From the NCBI GenBank assembly GCA_024398595.1, contig JAKSIX010000004.1, positions 1 through 64,000 of the forward strand: a stretch of 64,000 nt of DNA, in the 5' to 3' direction. Origin of the DNA: Bacteroidaceae bacterium. Its GTDB lineage: Bacteria > Bacteroidota > Bacteroidia > Bacteroidales > Bacteroidaceae. The notes beneath the pieces were generated by a model. The model searched no databases. It had not been told where the DNA came from and saw only the letters and a list, made by a program, of their open reading frames with translations. The position numbers and the translations under genes are program-made. Numbering within the stretch: the stretch's first letter is position 1; the number at the start of each line of letters is the position of its first letter. Shown in pieces: positions 37,936 through 45,515 of this stretch.

Positions 37936-38184
37936 ATGCTGATAGCTGTTTTCTCCATATTGTTCCTGATACTGATAATATTATTCTCAGTATTCAGAAC
38001 CCTACTGTACACTATCCTCAACTTCATAGCCGGGGCGATAGACAGTGTGTTCCATAGACACGGCAGCAAATCCGGTGGTGGTGGCGGTCAGACACGGATA
38101 CATACGCCGGCACCGCCAAAGAAACGGATATTCTCCGACAAAGACGGAGAATATGTGGATTACGAGGAAGTACGTGAGGACTGA
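37936..38184 (+). CDS. DUF4834 small membrane protein
   Basis: 82 residues. An N-terminal hydrophobic helix (about 1-38), a Gly-rich linker (SKSGGGGGQTR) and a conserved C-terminal motif (KDGEYVDYEEV). Matches DUF4834, a small Bacteroidetes family of unknown role usually near pssA. Its 3' end overlaps the convergent tadA by 25 nt. Confidence 0.8.
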   Translation: MLIAVFSILFLILIILFSVFRTLLYTILNFIAGAIDSVFHRHGSKSGGGGGQTRIHTPAPPKKRIFSDKDGEYVDYEEVRED

Positions 38185-38612
38185 CGCCTGCCCTTGAAGA
38201 AATCCGTCATAAGCTTTGCGGCCTCATCTGCCAGCAATCCCTTCTGCACTACAGTCTTCGGATGAAGGGCTTTGGGCGCAAATTGCGTATATCCCCTTTT
38301 TTCATCGTCCGCCCCATATACCAGACGGCCGAGCTGTGCCCAACCCAATGCTCCGGCACACATCACGCATGGCTCCACAGTCACGTATAGCGTGCAGTCA
38401 TTCAAGTATTTGCCTCCAAGGAATCCCGATGCGGAAGTGATTGCCTGCATCTCCGCGTGAGCAGTAACGTCATTCAATGTCTCCGTGAGATTGTGAGAAC
38501 GCGCAATCACGCGGTCACTGCACACTACCACAGCACCCACCGGAACCTCCCCTGCATCAAAGGCCATACGGGCTTCCGCCAAAGCCATCCTCATGTAGTA
38601 TGCATCGTCCAT
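38160..38612 (-). CDS. tadA: Nucleoside deaminase, tRNA-specific adenosine deaminase-like
   Basis: 150 residues. Zinc deaminase motifs HAEMQAI and EPCVMCAGALGWA with the catalytic Glu between. TadA converts A34 to inosine in tRNA-Arg(ACG). The start shares one base with the upstream stop (TGATG). Guanine deaminase-like paralogues look similar, so the tRNA specificity is probable but not certain. Confidence 0.88.
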   Translation of the reverse strand: MDDAYYMRMALAEARMAFDAGEVPVGAVVVCSDRVIARSHNLTETLNDVTAHAEMQAITSASGFLGGKYLNDCTLYVTVEPCVMCAGALGWAQLGRLVYGADDEKRGYTQFAPKALHPKTVVQKGLLADEAAKLMTDFFKGRRQSSRTSS

Positions 38613-38815
38613 CAGCGGCGCATTTCCTGCTCATCAAACAACGTCGGGTAATCGTGCCCGAGATTCTGATAGATAAAGCCCATCAGTGTCTCACGTATCC
38701 AACGGCTCTTATTTGAAATCTTGTATTTACGCAGGTAACGCTCCACAAAAGCGCTCTCCTCATCATTGAGCAGACACACCAGACGCTTTTCCCTCCTGTC
38801 AATTCTGTCAGCCAT
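38612..38815 (-). CDS. Small basic protein, ribbon-helix-helix-like, unknown function
   Basis: 67 residues from the ATG at 38815 (MADRIDRREKRL); another in-frame ATG at 38836 is possible, but a TATCTTCG box overlaps those codons (38823-38830). The sequence RLVCLLNDEESAFVERYL, then KISNKSRWIRETLM resembles a MobC/Arc-type ribbon-helix-helix DNA-binding fold; this is an impression from pattern only. Translationally coupled to tadA. Confidence 0.65.
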   Translation of the reverse strand: MADRIDRREKRLVCLLNDEESAFVERYLRKYKISNKSRWIRETLMGFIYQNLGHDYPTLFDEQEMRR

Positions 38816-38843
38816 CGTATGGCGAAGATATGACATTTTTTTT

Positions 38844-38851
38844 TATGTTTG
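38844..38851 (+). promoter_or_regulatory. -7 promoter box for the yraN-birA leader
   Basis: TATGTTTG. Transcription from here would give a leader of about 170 nt before yraN that carries both dispersed repeats. Confidence 0.5.
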
Positions 38852-38863
38852 CAGGAAACTGAA

Positions 38864-38924
38864 TAAGAATCTGTTTTGAAATGGTTGACGAAAATTATTA
38901 TAGGTTATTTTCCAGCAGATTTTC
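38864..38924 (+). repeat. Dispersed 61-nt intergenic element, copy B
   Basis: Differs from copy A (6956-7016) at only two bases. The arms AATCTGT (38868-38874) and ATAGGTT (38900-38906) still pair in RNA because each change turns a C-G or G-C pair into a G-U wobble. Starts 13 nt after the -7 box at 38844. Confidence 0.8.
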
Positions 38925-38954
38925 GAGAGGATGCAGTGGGGTCAGACAAGGATA

Positions 38955-39025
38955 TTATTATTCAAGTTTCGCCTTGACAGCCCCTGACAGATTGTAATTT
39001 GGAACTCAGCGAAACTTGAAATAAC
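38955..39025. repeat. Palindromic intergenic repeat, copy 2
   Basis: Left arm TTCAAGTTTCGC (38961-38972) and right arm GCGAAACTTGAA (39009-39020) are perfect complements, and pairing extends outward to about 20 bp with one bulge. The 36-nt interior shares its core with copy 1 at 25848-25910. The right arm ends 4 nt before the yraN start codon, so a folded leader would cover the ribosome-binding region. Confidence 0.85.
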
Positions 39026-39028
39026 AAT

Positions 39029-39397
39029 ATGGCATTACACAATATTGTCGGAGAAGCCGGCGAGAAAATTGCCGCCGGATATCTGGAAAGACACGGTTAC
39101 ACAATATTGGACCGTAACTGGCGATGCGGACACAACGAGATAGACATTATCGCACGCAATGACAGACAGCTTGTCATAGCAGAGGTGAAGACACGCAGCG
39201 GCACATCGTTCGGCAAGCCGGAGGATGCCGTTACAGACAGCAAGATACGGAATATCGTGCGTACCGCCGATTCATACATAAAGAGGCACTGCATTGACCT
39301 GCCCGTCAGATTCGACATCATAACCGTGATTGATTCTGACGGAGAGAGTCAGATTGAACATATTGAAGATGCATTTTTTCCACCATTATGGCACTGA
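39029..39397 (+). CDS. YraN-family (UPF0102) predicted endonuclease
   Basis: 122 residues. A PD-(D/E)XK-like core: AAGYLERHGYTILDRNWR, then GHNEIDIIARND and VIAEVKTRSGTSFG, the family hallmark. Predicted to act on DNA or RNA; no settled role. Overlaps birA by 10 nt. Leader contains both dispersed repeats. Confidence 0.92.
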   Translation: MALHNIVGEAGEKIAAGYLERHGYTILDRNWRCGHNEIDIIARNDRQLVIAEVKTRSGTSFGKPEDAVTDSKIRNIVRTADSYIKRHCIDLPVRFDIITVIDSDGESQIEHIEDAFFPPLWH

Positions 39398-40152
39398 GCA
39401 CCGGCAAGGAGACCGTTATCTGCCGGCTTGGGGAGACCGGCTCGACAAACACGTGGATTAAAGCCAACTGCAAGCTTCCGGACGGTTGCATCCTGAAAGT
39501 CGCCGTCGCACAGTTCCAGACCGGCGGACGCGGTCAGAAAGGAAACAGCTGGGAGTCGGCGGATGGCCGTAACCTGCTGTTCAGCATATTGTCACAGCCG
39601 GAATTCATTGACGCATCGCACCAGTTCTGCCTTTCCGAAGCCATATCGTGTGCCATCACCGATGCTCTGACAGAGATATTCCCTGAAATAGCCGGGGACA
39701 TCTCGATAAAATGGCCCAACGATATATACTGGAAAGACCGCAAACTGGCAGGTATACTGATTGAAAATACGTTAAGCGGGCACACAATCGCGCAAAGCAT
39801 AATAGGGACAGGTCTGAATGTCAATCAGCAGCACTTTGCGAGTGACGCGCCTAACCCCGTTTCCCTGTATAATATTACGGGACACGTCACTGACACCGAT
39901 GTGATACTCCAGTCCATACTAGGTCATTTTCTGAAATATTACACGGAAATACGCGATGATATGAGCGGAGCACTGCACGGACTTTACATGCAGCGTCTGT
40001 TCAGACGTAAGGGTTTCTATGAATTCCGCGATTCCGCCGGACCTTTCAAGGCCGCAATCCATTCAGTCCAACCGAACGGAATACTGATACTAAAGGATAC
40101 AGACGGCAAAAAACGCGGATATGAGTTCAAGCAAGTAAGCTATATTTTATAA
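39388..40152 (+). CDS. birA: Biotin--[acetyl-CoA-carboxylase] ligase
   Basis: 254 residues, the short form without an N-terminal DNA-binding domain, so it is not a repressor. Motifs: ETGSTNTWIK near the start, FQTGGRGQKGNSWES (biotinyl-AMP binding) and IKWPNDIYWKDRKLAGIL. Attaches biotin to carrier proteins of biotin-dependent carboxylases. Confidence 0.95.
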   Translation: MALSTGKETVICRLGETGSTNTWIKANCKLPDGCILKVAVAQFQTGGRGQKGNSWESADGRNLLFSILSQPEFIDASHQFCLSEAISCAITDALTEIFPEIAGDISIKWPNDIYWKDRKLAGILIENTLSGHTIAQSIIGTGLNVNQQHFASDAPNPVSLYNITGHVTDTDVILQSILGHFLKYYTEIRDDMSGALHGLYMQRLFRRKGFYEFRDSAGPFKAAIHSVQPNGILILKDTDGKKRGYEFKQVSYIL

Positions 40153-40157
40153 TTTTG
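40150..40157 (+). promoter_or_regulatory. -7 promoter box for pyrH
   Basis: TAATTTTG overlapping the birA stop codon, 18 nt before the pyrH ATG. Confidence 0.5.
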
Positions 40158-40175
40158 CGAAAACAACACAAGACT

Positions 40176-40886
40176 ATGGCACGTTTCAAAAGGATTTTAC
40201 TGAAGCTTAGTGGCGAAAGCCTGATGGGAGAGCAGAAATACGGTATCGATGAGAAGAGACTGCAGGAATATGCGGCACAAATCAAGGAGATACACGATAT
40301 GGGCGTACAGATTGGCATAGTCATAGGTGGCGGTAATATATTCCGTGGCCTGAAAGGTACGGGCAAGGGCTTTGACCGTGTGAAAGGCGATCAGATGGGA
40401 ATGCTTGCCACGGTAATCAACGGACTCGGCCTCAGTTCCGCACTTACATCGGCCGGCTGTCCTTCAATAGTCCTGACAGCGATAAGGATGGAGCCTATAG
40501 GTGAGCTCTACAACAAATGGAAAGCCATAGAGGCTATGGAGAACGGCAAAGTGGCAATACTCGTAGGCGGCACCGGCAATCCGTACTTCACAACCGACAC
40601 AGGTTCAAGTCTGCGCGGCATCGAGATTGAGGCTGAGGTTATGCTTAAAGGGACCCGCGTTGACGGTGTCTATACAGCCGATCCCGAGAAAGACCCGACA
40701 GCGGTGAAATTCGATGAGATAAGCTTTGATGAGATATACAACAGAAATCTTAAGGTTATGGATCTGACTGCGACCACTATGTGCAAGGAAAACGGCCTGC
40801 AGATATACGTCTTCAATATGGACGTTCCAGGCAATCTGCGCAAGGTGATTGACGGAGAGCCTATCGGGACTCTGGTCCACAATTGA
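40176..40886 (+). CDS. pyrH: Uridylate kinase
   Basis: 236 residues from the ATG at 40176 (MARFKRILLKLSGESL). Amino acid kinase fold with IGIVIGGGNIFRG, the GTGNPYFTTDTGSSLR loop and DGVYTADPEKDP. Phosphorylates UMP to UDP. The upstream TTG at 40155 overlaps the promoter and is rejected. Ends 13 nt from the convergent gene at 40900. Confidence 0.97.
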   Translation: MARFKRILLKLSGESLMGEQKYGIDEKRLQEYAAQIKEIHDMGVQIGIVIGGGNIFRGLKGTGKGFDRVKGDQMGMLATVINGLGLSSALTSAGCPSIVLTAIRMEPIGELYNKWKAIEAMENGKVAILVGGTGNPYFTTDTGSSLRGIEIEAEVMLKGTRVDGVYTADPEKDPTAVKFDEISFDEIYNRNLKVMDLTATTMCKENGLQIYVFNMDVPGNLRKVIDGEPIGTLVHN

Positions 40887-40899
40887 CACAGAGATTCCT

Positions 40900-41355
40900 C
40901 TACCGGACAATCTTGATTGTCTTACCCTCAAGTTTCAGCAGATAGACACCTTTGCCAAGCGAGTCAAGACTGATGGTTTCAATCTGCGACTCTATTTTCC
41001 TGTCTATTACCTGTGTTCCGCCAAGATTATAGATTACTATACGCTTATCGACGGATTTCGCGACAACTATCATAGCTGACGAGGGCACATAGACTATCCT
41101 GCCATCCATAGCAGACACCCCATCACCTCCTGAGGCAGAATAACTGACCTCGGATATATCCGACACTTTATAGGACTCATCCTTACCGTCAGAATACGAT
41201 GCCACCAGTGTGCTGTCCTTATACGATATGCCAACAAGATTCTCCAACTCCACCTCAACCTTGTTGTCATCGCCATCGCTGACAACAAGTTCCTGCCCCA
41301 TCGCTATGACGGACACCGGCAGGAATATCAAAAACACCCAAATCCTATTGAACAT
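40900..41355 (-). CDS. Small secreted protein ending in a type IX sorting-like tail
   Basis: 151 residues. Signal peptide (IWVFLIFLPVSVIAMG), a middle part of about 60 residues (VEVELENLVGISYKDSTL, then DESYKVSDISEVSYS), and a C-terminal domain of about 60 residues with VIYNLGGTQVIDRKI and GKGVYLLKLEGKTIKIV, the pattern of the Por secretion tail (TIGR04183-like). So it is nearly a bare sorting domain. Last gene of the VTC/DUF4956/DUF2490 operon, 9 nt after DUF2490. It may represent the remaining tail of a larger surface protein. Confidence 0.75.
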   Translation of the reverse strand: MFNRIWVFLIFLPVSVIAMGQELVVSDGDDNKVEVELENLVGISYKDSTLVASYSDGKDESYKVSDISEVSYSASGGDGVSAMDGRIVYVPSSAMIVVAKSVDKRIVIYNLGGTQVIDRKIESQIETISLDSLGKGVYLLKLEGKTIKIVR

Positions 41356-41364
41356 ACCTGTATA

Positions 41365-42207
41365 TCAGAAATCAAAGGCGTAACTCAACCCTACCGCATG
41401 GCCACCCGGCTCATCATCATCAGAACGGTTCTGATACATATAGTATAATTTCAAACCGTGATGTTTGCTGAGTTCGAAATCAAGTCCGAACAAGTATCTT
41501 ACCTTCTCAACAGAGAACCCTTCATTCAGATTGTTGAACAGTTCCACGGACGCATACGGGCCGACTGGAAAATTCCTTATGTCATAGCTCGCCAGCAGAC
41601 GTGAGCGCAACGTATGTCTGCGATTGTTCACAGCCTTCCACTCTTCCTCCACATCTTTCAGTACAATATCTCCCGCACGCTTGTCGTAACGGTATTTGTA
41701 TTCATTCACGCACACGCTGTCATTGCCCGTAAACTGGTAGCGCTCTCTCAGCGAGAACTTGAAACGTCCCACCTTGTACGATGCAGACACAGAGGCAAAG
41801 GCGCGTATCCTGCCGACGGTGTATGCAGTATCCAGATTGTAGGCACGCAGTCTGTGTTCACCGTCCTCCCTCCACACTGAAATCGTATCACCCCTGTACT
41901 TCACCGACTCTGGATAATACACCTTCATATATTTGATACCGGCATCCGCCTTTACATCGAAAGTCTTCTTCTCATTGCGATACAGACGATACGACAATGA
42001 TGCCCCGACAGTCCACCTGTCCGTGCGCTTGAAATCCGACAGCCTGTATTCCCCGTCCACCTCTGCGGAAAGTCCTTTCGCCAGCTTCTTCTCTACGCCG
42101 GCACTGAACCGTGTTCCGAACTCGCTTTCCTGATCCTGCGCAATGCAGTTCAGACAAGATATGAGGCTGAGGACTGCGGCAATTGACAGTATTTTTCTCT
42201 TAGTCAT
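41365..42207 (-). CDS. DUF2490-like outer-membrane beta-barrel protein
   Basis: 280 residues. A signal peptide (about 1-23, ending ISCLNCIAQ) followed by alternating amphipathic strands throughout (for example FGTRFSAGVEKKLAKGLSAE, then YKVGRFKFSLRERYQF) and a terminal aromatic F (GLSYAFDF), typical of outer-membrane barrels. Fits DUF2490. Overlaps DUF4956 by 4 nt. Probably the outer-membrane component of the operon; the transported or bound ligand is unknown. Confidence 0.78.
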   Translation of the reverse strand: MTKRKILSIAAVLSLISCLNCIAQDQESEFGTRFSAGVEKKLAKGLSAEVDGEYRLSDFKRTDRWTVGASLSYRLYRNEKKTFDVKADAGIKYMKVYYPESVKYRGDTISVWREDGEHRLRAYNLDTAYTVGRIRAFASVSASYKVGRFKFSLRERYQFTGNDSVCVNEYKYRYDKRAGDIVLKDVEEEWKAVNNRRHTLRSRLLASYDIRNFPVGPYASVELFNNLNEGFSVEKVRYLFGLDFELSKHHGLKLYYMYQNRSDDDEPGGHAVGLSYAFDF

Positions 42208-42953
42208 AGTCTTTTCCCTTTTGTGATATTCTCTATAGTGCCGAACTCGTCCATTACAGGCTCGTAGTAAATCTTGACAAGCGCGGAGTCCTTGAGAAAA
42301 TCCACATTGCCGACCTCCACTCTTATTATCTTAAGACCCAGACGCTGCTCCAGATCCGCCTTCAGTTCCTCTTCCCTGTCGGGAGCCACCAGCTTGAGAT
42401 TATCATACGTAATAAGCTTTGACGGGACATGCTTCACCCAGAACGTGTTCTCGCATACGGCCAGGGCAATGATGAATATAAGGTTCACCACTATCAGTTC
42501 AAAATAACTTATGCGTGTGGCGAGTCCGTTGATTGCAGCCACGGCGATTATCACGAACAGATAGGTCATCTCACGTATCGGCACCTGTTCGGTACGATAC
42601 TTTATAATGCCGAAAATGGCAAACAAGCCCAATGCGAAACCTACCTTCAGCTTCACACCGCCCATAAGATATATGAGCATAAAGATACTGAGGCCTACCA
42701 ACGTAAAGGTGAAGTAATAGTCGCGCCTCTTTATCTTGGGATAATAGAATGCGTGAACCACCACAGCCACCGTCACCACATTGATCAGCAGCCTTATCAT
42801 AAACTCCCGGAATTCTGTCCACTCCGGCCAGAATGAAGGCAGCACTGTCTCTGCAACAGTTTCTACAGTCTCTTCTATGAGTCCTTCCTCGCCCATAGTT
42901 GAAAGCATTGACCCTACACCTGCCGACAGAAAAGATGAAATGGTATGTATCAT
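42204..42953 (-). CDS. DUF4956 membrane protein
   Basis: 249 residues. Several transmembrane helices between about 50 and 165 (including YYFTFTLVGLSIFMLIYLMG and MTYLFVIIAVAAINGLA), with a conserved loop FGIIKYRTEQVPIREMTYLF that is the DUF4956 hallmark. The C-terminal about 80 residues form a soluble domain. DUF4956 is frequently encoded next to VTC-domain polyphosphate polymerases, as here (4-nt overlap upstream and downstream). No enzymatic role is established. Confidence 0.85.
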   Translation of the reverse strand: MIHTISSFLSAGVGSMLSTMGEEGLIEETVETVAETVLPSFWPEWTEFREFMIRLLINVVTVAVVVHAFYYPKIKRRDYYFTFTLVGLSIFMLIYLMGGVKLKVGFALGLFAIFGIIKYRTEQVPIREMTYLFVIIAVAAINGLATRISYFELIVVNLIFIIALAVCENTFWVKHVPSKLITYDNLKLVAPDREEELKADLEQRLGLKIIRVEVGNVDFLKDSALVKIYYEPVMDEFGTIENITKGKRL

Positions 42954-43720
42954 ATCCTGTTCATTATTTTATTGGCATTTCTCATTCTCATATTGAAACG
43001 GTTGTGTTTCAACCCGTCGTTTGTAAACGCTGAGCCTATACAGTATTTGCTGAAGCCTGAAGGATGTACACGCATATCACGCAGAGTATCACTTATCACG
43101 GACTCGCTTCGGCTGTTCCTCTTCACCTCCACCACGACCAGATTATTCATAGCACGAGTCTGTCCTGTCTCCAGATTATGGAACACCAGCCCCGTGTCTA
43201 TTGTCACCCTCTCTGTCATGGCAGTATCCACCAGGGTTATCCGCTCAAAACCATTCTCCAAAGTCGGATACATTTCCTCTAATGGGACAGGCAGCAACGC
43301 CCTCTCAGCCAAAAAATCCCCGGCACCGTCGGATAGAAGCGAGTCAAGCCCCCCCACCTGCATACGTTTCTTTTTTGTCCGCCCGTGATTGTTCTTGAGC
43401 TTCACCTCAAAGAACGATGGATGGACTGAATCCAAATAGGTTCTTACGCGCACCTTCTGTCTTGTAAGCCTGCCGTTATGATGCGCCATATACATCGTAT
43501 GCCCGGCATCATCCAGATAAACCGTATTATACGCCAGATATTTCATGCCATCCACCACCTGAGCCATATATTTGCCGCAGATACGGGACAGCAGTTCCTC
43601 CAACTGACTGTCCGTGACAAGATACTTCCTGTCCGTCCGGTTCATCAGCCTTACCGCGTCCATTTCGTACAGACCTATCTCTGGGAACGGTTCCAACAGA
43701 CTTTTAACAAACTCTTGCAT
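42950..43720 (-). CDS. VTC-domain polyphosphate polymerase-like protein
   Basis: 256 residues from the ATG at 43720. The triphosphate tunnel motifs are in order: MNRTDRKYLVTDSQLEELL, GRLTRQKVRVRTYLDS, FFEVKLKNNHGRTKKKR, and later NNLVVVEVKRNSRSE, with the basic residues that line the tunnel of yeast Vtc4. Vtc4 makes polyphosphate from ATP; most bacteria use the unrelated Ppk. The first gene of a four-gene operon; the -7 box at 43730-43737 leaves almost no leader. Confidence 0.88.
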   Translation of the reverse strand: MQEFVKSLLEPFPEIGLYEMDAVRLMNRTDRKYLVTDSQLEELLSRICGKYMAQVVDGMKYLAYNTVYLDDAGHTMYMAHHNGRLTRQKVRVRTYLDSVHPSFFEVKLKNNHGRTKKKRMQVGGLDSLLSDGAGDFLAERALLPVPLEEMYPTLENGFERITLVDTAMTERVTIDTGLVFHNLETGQTRAMNNLVVVEVKRNSRSESVISDTLRDMRVHPSGFSKYCIGSAFTNDGLKHNRFNMRMRNANKIMNRI

Positions 43721-43729
43721 ATATTCCGT

Positions 43730-43737
43730 CAAATTTA
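43730..43737 (-). promoter_or_regulatory. -7 promoter box for the VTC operon
   Basis: TAAATTTG on the minus strand, 9 nt upstream of the ATG; implies a nearly leaderless mRNA if used. Excludes the upstream TTG at 43732 as start. Confidence 0.5.
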
Positions 43738-43792
43738 CAAAATACCACCAACATAAATCACATTACGCCAATGGGTTTTTGTAAAAAAAAGA

Positions 43793-43800
43793 TAACTTTG
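43793..43800 (+). promoter_or_regulatory. -7 promoter box for frr
   Basis: TAACTTTG, 23 nt before the frr ATG. Confidence 0.65.
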
Positions 43801-43823
43801 CCCAAACAATAAAAGCAAAGAAT

Positions 43824-44384
43824 ATGTTTGACGTAAACAAATGCCTTGGCGAAGCTGAGGAAATGATGGAGTTCGCCATAATGCACCTTTCCGAGGAATA
43901 TGCGCATATACGTGCCGGCAAGGCCAATATCCGCATTCTCGATGATGTCCGTGTAGATTCATACGGCAGCAGGGTACCGCTCAACAACGTAGCCGCCATG
44001 ACTACTCCCGATGCACGCACCATTGCCATCCGTCCGTGGGACAAGAATATGCTCAAGGCCATAGAGAAGGCTATTATCGATTCGTCTGTAGGAATCATGC
44101 CTACCAATAACGGAGAGATTATACGTCTGGCCATTCCGCCACTTACCGAGGAACGCCGCAAGGAGTTGGTAAAGCAGAGCAGCAAGGAGAATGAGCAGGC
44201 CAAGATTTCCATCCGCAACGCCCGTCGCGACACCATTGACCAGTTGAAGAAGGCCCAGAAGGACGGACTTTCGGAAGATGCCGAAAAGGATGCCGAAGAA
44301 AAGCTTCAGAAACTGCACGACAAGTTCATAAAGAAGGCTGACGAAACCTTCGCCGAGAAGGAGAAGGAGATTATGACAGTATAA
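43824..44384 (+). CDS. frr: Ribosome recycling factor
   Basis: 186 residues, full length. Motifs RAGKANIRILDDVRVDSYGS, TTPDARTIAIRPWDK, and the basic ERRKELVKQSSKENEQ segment. Together with EF-G it splits post-termination ribosomes. Usually downstream of pyrH; here the VTC operon is inserted between them on the other strand. Confidence 0.97.
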   Translation: MFDVNKCLGEAEEMMEFAIMHLSEEYAHIRAGKANIRILDDVRVDSYGSRVPLNNVAAMTTPDARTIAIRPWDKNMLKAIEKAIIDSSVGIMPTNNGEIIRLAIPPLTEERRKELVKQSSKENEQAKISIRNARRDTIDQLKKAQKDGLSEDAEKDAEEKLQKLHDKFIKKADETFAEKEKEIMTV

Positions 44385-44402
44385 TATCTGCCGGACAGTC
44401 CG

Positions 44403-45341
44403 TCAGCGGCTGCTGCGGTACTTGTTTCCGGACTCATCTTCCATCATGCTGAGGTAACTCATATAGCGTGATGGATTTATTTTACCCGCCTCTACGGCCT
44501 CCCTCACGGCGCAGTCCGGCTCGTTTATGTGGGTGCAGTTGCCGTAGCGACAGTCCTTTGAGCAGGCAAATATCTCCGGGAAATAGTGGCTCATCTCTTC
44601 CTGACACATATCGAACGAGCCGAATCCTTTCACCCCGGGGGTGTCAATTATCCAACCGCCCTCCGGCAGTTGGAACATCTCGGAGAAAGTGGTGGTATGC
44701 ATTCCCGTGTCGTGCTTGTCCGATATTCTGCCAGTCTTCAGATTCAAATCAGGCAGCAGGCAATTGATAAGTGTGGTCTTGCCTACCCCTGAATTGCCGG
44801 AGATGAGCGTAACCTTGTCCTTAAGCAATGCACGCAGTGCCGCAATACCCTCATTGCAGTGCAGGCTGTCACACTGTATGCATCTGTACCCTATACCTTC
44901 ATACAGTCCGCACAAAGCGTCGGCTTTGGCCCGCTCCGCGTTGTCATACAGGTCGCTTTTGTTGAACAGTATCGTGACAGGCACCCTGTAAGCCTGTGCT
45001 GTAGCCAGAAATCTGTCGATGAAAACGGTAGATGTCTCAGGGTGGCTTATCGTAACGACAAGCACGCACATATCCAGATTGCAGGCCAGTATGTGCGACT
45101 GCTTGGACAGATTTGAGGAGCGTCTGATTATGTAGTTGCGCCGCTCCCCAATGTCTGTAATATAGGAAGGTTCTCCGCCCGCCGGCTCTGTGATTGTCAC
45201 ATAATCACCGACGGCCACGGGATTGGTACTTTTTATGCCCTTGATACGGAAATTGCCTTTGATACGGCACTCCACAAGCCCTGCATCGTCAGTCCTGACG
45301 ACGCAGCTGCTTCCCGTACACCTTACTACCAGTCCCTTCAA
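44403..45341 (-). CDS. rsgA: Small ribosomal subunit biogenesis GTPase RsgA
   Basis: 312 residues. N-terminal OB fold, circularly permuted GTPase with FNKSDLYDN (G4) before GNSGVGKTTLINCL (G1) and DTPGVKGFGS (G3), and a zinc-binding CSKDCRYGNCTHINEPDC motif near the C-terminus. Checks late 30S assembly. I saw no clear promoter box; the 174-nt gap upstream is filled by an inverted repeat. Confidence 0.95.
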   Translation of the reverse strand: MKGLVVRCTGSSCVVRTDDAGLVECRIKGNFRIKGIKSTNPVAVGDYVTITEPAGGEPSYITDIGERRNYIIRRSSNLSKQSHILACNLDMCVLVVTISHPETSTVFIDRFLATAQAYRVPVTILFNKSDLYDNAERAKADALCGLYEGIGYRCIQCDSLHCNEGIAALRALLKDKVTLISGNSGVGKTTLINCLLPDLNLKTGRISDKHDTGMHTTTFSEMFQLPEGGWIIDTPGVKGFGSFDMCQEEMSHYFPEIFACSKDCRYGNCTHINEPDCAVREAVEAGKINPSRYMSYLSMMEDESGNKYRSSR

Positions 45342-45382
45342 TTTTACAGCTTTATTCCCGCTACGACATTATATTGCTTACA

Positions 45383-45500
45383 GGAATTTACTTATACTCC
45401 CTACAGCAACGCAATGTCTACGCTACCCTATTCGCTTCCCCGGCAAAAGGCTGTTGTATGTCGTAGGGAATATGTGTAAATTCCCGGAGACATACAGCAG
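45383..45500. repeat. Inverted duplication between fumarase and rsgA genes
   Basis: A unit of about 30 bp (GGAATTTAC, then ATACTCCCTAC) at 45383-45412 recurs inverted at 45452-45484 with a few changes. The right half also folds alone: CTGTTGTATGTC (45451-45462) with GACATACAGCAG (45489-45500), one mismatch, and GGGAAT with ATTCCC inside. No T-run. May be a processing or weak termination signal after the fumarase gene, or a small non-autonomous repeat. Confidence 0.65.
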
Positions 45501-45515
45501 ACTTTTGCATACTGT

